A DNA stretch of 20,788 nt, from contig JAOZPI010000003.1 in the NCBI GenBank assembly GCA_029932835.1, forward strand, positions 1 through 20,788. The letters are read 5' to 3'. The first letter of the stretch is position 1; every line of letters begins with the position of its first letter. The notes below the pieces were generated by a model that saw nothing but the letters and a program-made list of their open reading frames with translations, was not told the DNA's origin and did no database searches. This document shows, piece after piece, positions 13,478 through 18,628 of this stretch. The DNA is from an archaeon (GTDB lineage Archaea > Altiarchaeota > Altiarchaeia > JAFGQM01). Position numbers and translations under genes: made by a program.

Positions 13478-14979
13478 TTTATATCAATGAATCTGGCTAT
13501 ATTCTCAGCTGTTATGATGCCAAGGATTTTGTTGTGATTATCCACTACTGGGAGTGCGGATATACCATTCTTTCTCATTCTCTCAGCGACAATCCCTAGG
13601 GTTTCTGTGGGCTTGGCAGTTATTACACCCCGGACCTCAAAGTCCCTCAGCCTCTTTTTTCCACTCGCAACAGCCTTTGCTACATCCCACGAAGTTACAA
13701 TTCCCTCAAGTCTGCCTTCCCTGCTTATGAGGATGTGGTTTACGTTCTTATTTATGAGAAGCTGTGATATCTCTTCAATATCTGCGTCCTCTTCAACTAT
13801 TACGGCCTTTTCCATCACATCCCCCACATAGTGGACATTGTGCCTCATCGGCCTTAACTCTGCAGGTTTGAAGGCCTCAAGAGGCCTAGTTATCTCGAAT
13901 TGCCCCTCTTCTATCCATTTTTTTAGAGTCTCTGCAACCTCTCTTGCCTTTTTTAGGGGAGCTACTGAGGAGGTCCGTACCTCCTCACCGTTTATTTCAA
14001 CTCTCCCGGAACGAAGATCTGCGTAATTTACAGTTTTAACTACAGGGCGAGAGCGAGACGGAACAGAGTAGTCAAGGATATGGGTGTATATATCAGCATC
14101 GCTTATCGCTGTCCTTTCGGCTATTTTTTCATTGAGTATGGGAATGGGAACGCCCAGACCAACAAACAAGGTGACCCCATAGCCAGTAAATGTGGCAGCC
14201 TTTAGGAAATTTGGATCTGCCTCTTTTAGGTTAGCTCTCACAGAGAGGGTGGCGCCAGCCCCGACCGGAACGCCATTCTTCCGTGGAACCTCTGTATTAA
14301 ACTGCGTTCCTTCCCCTATTATGTAGCCATGAGTTCCTGCGAGAAAAATTCGAGTCCCGATCCCTATTGTTTCAAAATAGGGGTCATTGTTTAGAGGGGA
14401 AAGCTGTGAGGCTGTTGTATAGGTCACGTTTCCATAATTTGGGAGGAGCTTTCCCATATAGGTGTAGATTGTCTTATCGGACGAATTGGTCGCTGCTGTA
14501 TAATTCTGATACGAATTTCTGGGATTGAGCAACCAGGCTTGATTTAGGTCTTCTAATGTTACCTGAGTCTTTATCTTTTTTCTCGGGTAGCAATCCGTTC
14601 CATAAGAGGTTGCCCTTAATTCCACTTCTTCCCCCCTTATGAGGTCCTCAATAACATGGGCTCCCCCATACTCAAATCCCTCTGTTTCGCTCAGCTGTGC
14701 AGCGCCTATATACGCATCCACAGCTGCAACACCAGTGTACGCCTCTACGTCATTAAGCCAGACCCTTTGGAACTTTATCGGAGGCTCCGCGTGTCCAAAG
14801 TTGAGCCAAGCTCCAGAAGAACACATGGCACCAAAGGTCCCTGTAGTCACAACATCTATCTCCTTCGCTGCCTTTTTTACACCATTTTTCCTTACATATT
14901 CTATCATCTCCTCAGCAGTTAGGATAACCGCATCACCCCTGTGGATTCTCTGGTTTATCTCCTCATAGGTCTTTGCCAT
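13474..14979 (-). CDS. DUF39/COG1900 homocysteine biosynthesis protein with two CBS domains (MA1821-like)
   Basis: About 501 residues. The DUF39 catalytic region (about 1-370) contains TGTFGAMCSSGAWLNFGH with C53 and ATSYGTDCYPRKK with C130. These are the two cysteines expected to carry sulfur in this family. Further conserved parts are NPRNSYQNYTAATNSS and FLAGTHGYIIGEGTQFN. A pair of CBS domains occupies about 385-501 (VGDVMEKAVIVEEDADIEEI; VRGVITAKPTETLGIV), probably a nucleotide- or SAM-sensing module. In M. acetivorans MA1821 and its ferredoxin partner make homocysteine from aspartate semialdehyde and sulfide-derived sulfur. I chose ATG 14979: a TATA box lies about 24 bases upstream, MAKTYEEIN matches family starts, and the longer frame to 15339 would run across tatD. 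Confidence 0.94.
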   Translation of the reverse strand: MAKTYEEINQRIHRGDAVILTAEEMIEYVRKNGVKKAAKEIDVVTTGTFGAMCSSGAWLNFGHAEPPIKFQRVWLNDVEAYTGVAAVDAYIGAAQLSETEGFEYGGAHVIEDLIRGEEVELRATSYGTDCYPRKKIKTQVTLEDLNQAWLLNPRNSYQNYTAATNSSDKTIYTYMGKLLPNYGNVTYTTASQLSPLNNDPYFETIGIGTRIFLAGTHGYIIGEGTQFNTEVPRKNGVPVGAGATLSVRANLKEADPNFLKAATFTGYGVTLFVGLGVPIPILNEKIAERTAISDADIYTHILDYSVPSRSRPVVKTVNYADLRSGRVEINGEEVRTSSVAPLKKAREVAETLKKWIEEGQFEITRPLEAFKPAELRPMRHNVHYVGDVMEKAVIVEEDADIEEISQLLINKNVNHILISREGRLEGIVTSWDVAKAVASGKKRLRDFEVRGVITAKPTETLGIVAERMRKNGISALPVVDNHNKILGIITAENIARFIDIK

Positions 14980-14999
14980 CAGGTAGTTTTTTGATTTGG

Positions 15000-15008
15000 T
15001 ATAAAAAA
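15000..15008 (-). promoter_or_regulatory. TATA box of the homocysteine operon
   Basis: The minus strand reads TTTTTTATA followed by CC, centred about 24 bases upstream of ATG 14979, a typical leaderless layout. A purine-poor CCCC stretch sits at the BRE position, and the palindrome at 15022-15042 lies 13 bases further upstream. Confidence 0.65.
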
Positions 15009-15021
15009 GGGGAGGCGACCA

Positions 15022-15042
15022 ATTATTACCGTAGGTAATAAT
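15022..15042. promoter_or_regulatory. Perfect palindrome, candidate operator of the homocysteine operon
   Basis: ATTATTACC-gta-GGTAATAAT is a perfect 9+9 bp inverted repeat with a 3-bp spacer. It lies just upstream of the TATA box of the homocysteine operon and 60 bases from the tatD start, the place for an activator site in archaea or a repressor covering the BRE. The regulator is not in this window and I do not recognise the motif. Confidence 0.5.
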
Positions 15043-15069
15043 AGGTTGGGGATGCAGGGCATAATATAG

Positions 15070-15081
15070 CGCTTTTTTTAC
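15070..15081 (+). promoter_or_regulatory. Possible TATA box of tatD
   Basis: GCTTTTTTTACT is centred about 26 bases upstream of ATG 15102. It is a weak match (no internal TATA). ATAATATAG at 15061-15069 is another candidate but sits further from the start codon. Confidence 0.35.
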
Positions 15082-15101
15082 TTCCAGCTGTAGAGATAGA
15101 T

Positions 15102-15842
15102 ATGGAACTGGTAGACACACACGCTCACTTGGACTTTCCGGAGTTTGACGATGAATTGGAAGAGGTGATTGCAAGGGCGGAAGAGAGGGGTGTGAAGATC
15201 GTGAACTCCTTTTTGGACAGGGGGGGATTCGAAAGGGTTGGATCTCTTCTTGAGAAGCGGGGTGTTTACTTCTGTGTGGGGTGCACTCCGTATCACCCGG
15301 AGGATTTTGAGGCACAATATAAATTAATGGTTGAAACAATAGAGGATAGTGTTGGGATTGGTGAGATAGGGTTGGATTATTACTGGGTGAAGGACGCTAC
15401 AGGGAGGAAGAGAGAGGAGGAAAATTTCAGGAAGTTTCTCAAATTGGCAAGAGAATATGACAAACCTGTGGTTATTCACTCCAGAAATGCGGAGAAGAGG
15501 GCATTAGAGGTCATGGAGGAAGAGAGGATAGAAAGAGCGATAATGCACTGTTTTTCCGGGAGTCTTGATATTGGTAAAAAAGCCGTGATGATGGGATACT
15601 TAATCTCGATACCGACAACTGTGGTATTTTCAAAGCAGAAGCAGGAATTCGCCAGAGAGCTACCTCTTGAATCTATAGTCCTAGAGACAGACTCCCCATA
15701 TCTTGCCCCTGTGAAGGGCGAACGAAATGAACCGTCAAACGTTGCCCTAAGTGCGGAAAAAATCGCTGAGATTAGGGGCATTAGCGTGGGGGAAGTGGCA
15801 AAGACTACCACAAGAAATGCCAAGAGGTTATTTGGTATATGA
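15102..15842 (+). CDS. tatD: TatD family metal-dependent hydrolase/deoxyribonuclease
   Basis: 246-residue TIM-barrel hydrolase of the TatD family, whose members show Mg-dependent DNase or exonuclease activity and, in archaea, have also been linked to tRNA or D-aminoacyl hydrolysis. All metal-site residues are present: H7 and H9 in DTHAHLD, E88 in IGEIGLDYYW, H126 in VIHSRNA, H149 in MHCFSGS and D197 in LETDSPYLAP. The C-terminal EPSNVALSAEKIAEIRG motif is also typical. The length fits the family. ATG 15102 has a possible TATA box at a leaderless distance. It diverges from the homocysteine operon and converges on ndk; the in vivo substrate is unknown. Confidence 0.93.
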   Translation: MELVDTHAHLDFPEFDDELEEVIARAEERGVKIVNSFLDRGGFERVGSLLEKRGVYFCVGCTPYHPEDFEAQYKLMVETIEDSVGIGEIGLDYYWVKDATGRKREEENFRKFLKLAREYDKPVVIHSRNAEKRALEVMEEERIERAIMHCFSGSLDIGKKAVMMGYLISIPTTVVFSKQKQEFARELPLESIVLETDSPYLAPVKGERNEPSNVALSAEKIAEIRGISVGEVAKTTTRNAKRLFGI

Positions 15843-15921
15843 GAGGGGGTACATAGAGATAAAGGATGACGTAGAGGCAGAGGGGCGCTCAGGGCACTGT
15901 CCAGAAGGGCAAGGCGTGTGG

Positions 15922-16377
15922 CTAGCTCTCATAAACCCATTTTTCGTCGGCCTTAGTGTATTCTACTATCTCCGACTCGTCAAAAAAGAGCTCTATCTCT
16001 CTCTTAGCTGTTTCCAAAGAATCAGAAGCGTGAACTACATTCCTCCTCGTAAAGAGGCCGTAATCACCCCGTATGCTGCCTGCGTTGGAATCTATAGGAT
16101 TGGTAGAGCCCAACATATTTCGCACAGCCTTTATGGCCTCATATCCCTCGATTACGCAGACAACAGATGGCCCAGAGGTCACATAATTAATCAGGGGCTC
16201 ATAAAAATCCTTTCCCTGATGTAGAGAATAAAGCTCTTGGGCCTTGTTTCTGTCCAACCAGATGAGTTTCATTGCAACTATCTTTAGGCCTCTTCTCTCA
16301 AAGCGGCTGAGGATCTCCCCTACCAAATTTCTTTGGACAGTATCTGGCTTTAGCATCACAAACGTTCTTTCAATCAT
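15922..16377 (-). CDS. ndk: Nucleoside diphosphate kinase
   Basis: Transfers the terminal phosphate of ATP to other nucleoside diphosphates through a phosphohistidine. The 151 residues are the standard length. Seen are TFVMLKPDTVQRNLVGEIL at the start, NPIDSNAGSIRGDYG (about 93-107) and the active-site NVVHASDS with H116. ELFF near the end is also typical. It is the last gene of the L7Ae-S28e-L24e-NDK cluster, a gene order conserved in many Euryarchaeota. Its ATG overlaps the L24e stop by four bases (ATGA). Confidence 0.97.
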   Translation of the reverse strand: MIERTFVMLKPDTVQRNLVGEILSRFERRGLKIVAMKLIWLDRNKAQELYSLHQGKDFYEPLINYVTSGPSVVCVIEGYEAIKAVRNMLGSTNPIDSNAGSIRGDYGLFTRRNVVHASDSLETAKREIELFFDESEIVEYTKADEKWVYES

Positions 16378-16658
16378 TTTTGTTTGGACTTGGGCCCTCC
16401 CTCTGTGCTGCTTTTCTCTCCTTTTCCGGTACCCTTCGCAGCTTTCCCTTCTTCTTTTAGATGCTCCACTCGTATTTGCTTTTCCTTCCTGTATTCCTCA
16501 GTCCATTTGACGCGTCTGGGCTTTCTCCCAAGACGAGAATTTTTCTCACACTTAGAAGAACAATAAAAAGAAACCGCCCCTGATACCTCTACAACCATTA
16601 TGCCCGTTCCTGGCTCTATAACCCTGCCACAAAATTTACATCTATGCTTGGTTGCCAT
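16374..16658 (-). CDS. rpl24e: Large-subunit ribosomal protein eL24 (L24e)
   Basis: 94 residues. The conserved N-terminal domain HRCKFCGRVIEPGTGIMVV, then FYCSSKCEKNSRLGRKPRRVKWTEEYR, holds a C7-C10-C33-C37 zinc ribbon. Archaeal L24e is usually about 60-70 residues. Here an extra charged tail of about 30 residues (from about 64, Lys/Glu/Gly-rich) follows. Its ATG shares one base with the S28e stop (TAATG), so translation is coupled. Confidence 0.95.
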   Translation of the reverse strand: MATKHRCKFCGRVIEPGTGIMVVEVSGAVSFYCSSKCEKNSRLGRKPRRVKWTEEYRKEKQIRVEHLKEEGKAAKGTGKGEKSSTEGGPKSKQK

Positions 16659-16990
16659 TATATTGCCCTCACATCCCTCTCAGTCTCTTTTAGCATGAGA
16701 AGGTCATTTTCCTGAACCGGCCCCTTGACATTTCTCCGCAACAGGTTTCCCCTGTCTCTCCCCTCTAAGACCCTTACCAAGACTTGATAGCACTCCCCAT
16801 AAAGGCCGACTTTTTTGAACACCTTCACCACTTGGGCAGGCGTAGCATCACTTATTCGGACCTTGCTCCTAGATTTCTTCGCATCTGCCTGAGGCTTTGA
16901 CTGAAGCTGTGGTGGGTGCTCCTGTTTCTTATTAGACTGCTTTTTATCATTGAGCTTCTTATCCTCCTGCCCCTCTGTTTTTTTAGCCAT
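16658..16990 (-). CDS. rps28e: Small-subunit ribosomal protein eS28 (S28e) with N-terminal extension
   Basis: 110 residues. The S28e domain is at about 44-110 (DATPAQVVKVFKKVGLYGECYQVLVRVLEGRDRGNLLRRNVKGPVQENDLLML) and ends in the invariant-type ETERDVRAI. It is preceded by about 43 residues of low-complexity Lys/Gln/Asp sequence that are absent from ordinary archaeal S28e (about 70 residues). The start ATG 16990 overlaps the L7Ae stop by eight bases. No in-frame ATG lies near residue 44, so the extension is probably real. Confidence 0.94.
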   Translation of the reverse strand: MAKKTEGQEDKKLNDKKQSNKKQEHPPQLQSKPQADAKKSRSKVRISDATPAQVVKVFKKVGLYGECYQVLVRVLEGRDRGNLLRRNVKGPVQENDLLMLKETERDVRAI

Positions 16991-17354
16991 TTGTGATCAG
17001 TTTTTCAATTTTTTTCTTCAGCTCTTCCAGATCCTTCTTGGCTTTCCCCTCCTCAAGTATAGCCACGGACGAAGTAGTTACACGAATCCCAGCCGATTTT
17101 CCAAGCTCATCCTTCGTCTTGACATAGACAAAGGGCACTCCCTTCTCCTTGCAAAGAATTGGAACGTGCAACATTATCTCCGGTGGATCTACATCCTCGG
17201 CCATTACGACCAGCTTTGCTTTCCCCCTTTCAATTGCTTTTGTTACCTCGTTTATCCCTATTTTGATCTTTCCCGATGCCCTAGCTACCTCAACTACTTC
17301 CATTACCTTATCTGCTATGTCTTGTGGTGTTTCAAATTTTATATATGTTGTCAT
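16983..17354 (-). CDS. rpl7ae: Ribosomal protein eL8 (L7Ae), kink-turn-binding protein
   Basis: Binds kink-turns in 23S rRNA and, in archaea, is also a core part of box C/D and H/ACA sRNPs and RNase P. The 123 residues contain the family core: GKIKIGINEVTKAIERGKAKLVVMAEDVDPPEIMLHVPILCKEKGVPFVYV, then KDELGKSAGI and TSSVAIL. The N-terminus MTTYIKFETPQDIADKV is typical; the C-terminal Lys/Glu helix is somewhat extended. ATG 17354 has a strong Shine-Dalgarno, GGAGGT five bases upstream, unlike most first genes here. It leads the S28e-L24e-NDK operon and has a structured leader of about 60 nt. Confidence 0.97.
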   Translation of the reverse strand: MTTYIKFETPQDIADKVMEVVEVARASGKIKIGINEVTKAIERGKAKLVVMAEDVDPPEIMLHVPILCKEKGVPFVYVKTKDELGKSAGIRVTTSSVAILEEGKAKKDLEELKKKIEKLITNG

Positions 17355-17416
17355 CTTTACCTCCTTATCATCCCACGAACGTGGTCCAAATTCATAGGCC
17401 CAAATGGGAGAATTTG
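17355..17416 (-). promoter_or_regulatory. Structured 5' leader of the L7Ae operon (possible autoregulatory element)
   Basis: With the TATA box at 17437-17446, transcription should start near 17416. The leader holds a CCACG-TT-CGTGG stem (17384-17380 with 17377-17373) flanked by GA on both sides (17386-17385 and 17372-17371), which can form tandem sheared G-A pairs. Below it CCTAT (17398-17394) can pair with ATAAGG, covering the start of the Shine-Dalgarno at 17364-17359. A competing pairing is AAATTC (17415-17410) with GAATTT (17393-17388). The asymmetric loop is larger than a standard 3-nt kink-turn bulge, so kink-turn status is uncertain. Confidence 0.4.
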
Positions 17417-17436
17417 TGGCATTTTAGAAGATTCTA

Positions 17437-17446
17437 ATATAAAAAA
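17437..17446 (-). promoter_or_regulatory. TATA box of the ribosomal-protein operon
   Basis: The minus strand reads TTTTTTATAT, about 90 bases upstream of the L7Ae start codon, implying a leader of about 60 nt. The same A/T block is the only strong TATA-like sequence ahead of the divergent M24 peptidase gene, but only about 20 bases from its ATG. Confidence 0.5.
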
Positions 17447-17460
17447 GGAATCTGGTTAAA

Positions 17461-18489
17461 ATGGCTTTTCACAAGCGAGAGTACAGAGAAAGGATAAGGA
17501 GAGGACAGAATGAGCTCGAGGATGGGGAGGCCATACTAATCAGGAAGAGCGAGAATGTTAGGTATTTCACAGGAGTAGACAGCGGCAGGTTGCTTATATG
17601 GGGGAGCGGGGAGAAATTTTGGCTAAAGGAGGTGTATTTTAAGAGAGCAAAAGACTCTCCTATAAAGCCAATAGCCCCAGAAAAGGATGGAGTTAAAAAG
17701 GCTGTAGAAGCGCACAACTTCAAAAGATTGTGGGTGGATGGTATGACCCTAGCAGAGTATAAATCCATGGAGAGTTCTCTCAGGAAAATAATCAAACCAA
17801 GTGATATATGCGAAAAAATGAGGGAAATTAAATCAAAAGAGGAGATTAAAGCCATAGCAAAGGCAGGGAAAATGGCTGCCAGAGCTATGGAACAGGTATT
17901 CTCATTAGATTTGGTAGGTATGCGGGAGTATGATATTGCAGCAGAGGTAGAGGGCAGGATTAGGGAATTGGGATCTGAAAGGCCCCCATTTTCAGAGGGG
18001 ATGATATGTGCCAGCGGACCCAACACGGCTTATCCACATGTGCTAGTTTCTGGAAGAAGGATCAAATACGGCGATCTCCTAATGCTGGACCTTGGTGCAG
18101 TGTATGACGGATACTATAGCGATATGACGAGAACCATCGCAATAGGGAGGGTAAGGGGGGAAAAGAGGAAGATCATGGAGATTGTTGAATCTCTAAAATG
18201 GGAGGCAATAGACCGGGTAGAGGCAGGGGGCTCAATTTCTGAGATACATAAGTATGTGGAGGGGGAGATAGAAAGGAGAGGGTACAAGTTCTTCCATCTC
18301 CTTGGACACGGAGTTGGATTGGAGATACATGAAAGACCTTCTATTGGGCCTGAGGGAGAGGAGGTCTTTGAGGAGGGGATGGTCTTCACGATAGAACCAG
18401 GGATTTACACTAGGAGATTCGGAGCCAGAGATGAAGACACTATTGTGTTGAGCAAGGGAAAGAAACGAATTTTGACCAGGTTTTTTTAA
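17461..18489 (+). CDS. M24 family metallopeptidase (Xaa-Pro dipeptidase/aminopeptidase P-like)
   Basis: 342 residues. The N-terminal creatinase-type domain (about 1-125, with RKSENVRYFTGVDSGRLLIW) is followed by a pita-bread catalytic domain. Its five metal ligands are visible: D210 and D221 in MLDLGAVYDGYYSDMTRTIAIG, H283 in LLGHGVGLEIHERP, E312 in FTIEPGIY and E325 in GARDEDTIVL. Members remove or cleave next to proline in peptide breakdown. The shortish N-domain fits archaeal prolidases. ATG 17461 is the only sensible start; no clear Shine-Dalgarno is seen. It ends in a Phe-Phe-stop whose T run overlaps the tRNA-Phe promoter. Confidence 0.92.
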   Translation: MAFHKREYRERIRRGQNELEDGEAILIRKSENVRYFTGVDSGRLLIWGSGEKFWLKEVYFKRAKDSPIKPIAPEKDGVKKAVEAHNFKRLWVDGMTLAEYKSMESSLRKIIKPSDICEKMREIKSKEEIKAIAKAGKMAARAMEQVFSLDLVGMREYDIAAEVEGRIRELGSERPPFSEGMICASGPNTAYPHVLVSGRRIKYGDLLMLDLGAVYDGYYSDMTRTIAIGRVRGEKRKIMEIVESLKWEAIDRVEAGGSISEIHKYVEGEIERRGYKFFHLLGHGVGLEIHERPSIGPEGEEVFEEGMVFTIEPGIYTRRFGARDEDTIVLSKGKKRILTRFF

Positions 18490-18490
18490 C
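18478..18490 (+). promoter_or_regulatory. TATA box of tRNA-Phe overlapping the M24 stop codon
   Basis: AGGTTTTTTTAAC is centred about 27 bases upstream of the tRNA-Phe 5' end at 18512. The seven-T run is formed by the last two Phe codons and the first base of the TAA stop of the preceding gene, so it may also serve as that gene's T-tract terminator. Confidence 0.45.
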
Positions 18491-18511
18491 CTAATATCTC
18501 AAAATAAACGA

Positions 18512-18585
18512 GCCGCTGTAGCTCAGTCTGGGAGAGCACCACGCTGAAGACGTGGGTGTCGTGGGTTCAAATCCCACCGGCGGCA
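18512..18585 (+). tRNA. tRNA-Phe (anticodon GAA)
   Basis: A complete 74-nt cloverleaf with no intron. The acceptor stem GCCGCTG/CGGCGGC includes a T6-G67 wobble and has A73; the D stem is GCTC/GAGC. The anticodon arm is CCACG-CTGAAGA-CGTGG, the variable loop GTGTC and the T arm GTGGG-TTCAAAT-CCCAC. No CCA is encoded. Confidence 0.97.
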
Positions 18586-18599
18586 CTCTTATAGAACCG

Positions 18600-18621
18600 C
18601 TCTGGGAAAAGGCCCCCAGAG
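18600..18621. terminator. Hairpin between convergent tRNA-Phe and antiporter genes
   Basis: CTCTGGG and CCCAGAG form a perfect 7-bp stem with an 8-base loop in the 43-bp gap between tRNA-Phe and the convergent antiporter gene. A CTTTTATT stretch follows on the + strand. It may end or process either transcript. Confidence 0.4.
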
Positions 18622-18628
18622 TGCACTT

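Noticed and set aside
14980..15339. N-terminal extension of the DUF39 frame by about 120 residues
   Set aside because: It runs antisense through the start of tatD, contains low-quality sequence (Pro/Ser-rich, no family similarity), and the promoter plus family-typical MAKTYEEIN place the start at 14979.
15843..15921. Possible small RNA in the gap between tatD and ndk (contains AGGATGACG)
   Set aside because: I looked for box C/D partners and found no matching D box or guide layout; it reads as an ordinary convergent spacer.
17388..17415. Kink-turn formed by AAATTC/GAATTT with the CCCATTTGGG hairpin in the L7Ae leader
   Set aside because: The would-be GA steps are Watson-Crick paired with TC, so no tandem sheared pairs form; only the stem at 17373-17386 remains a candidate.
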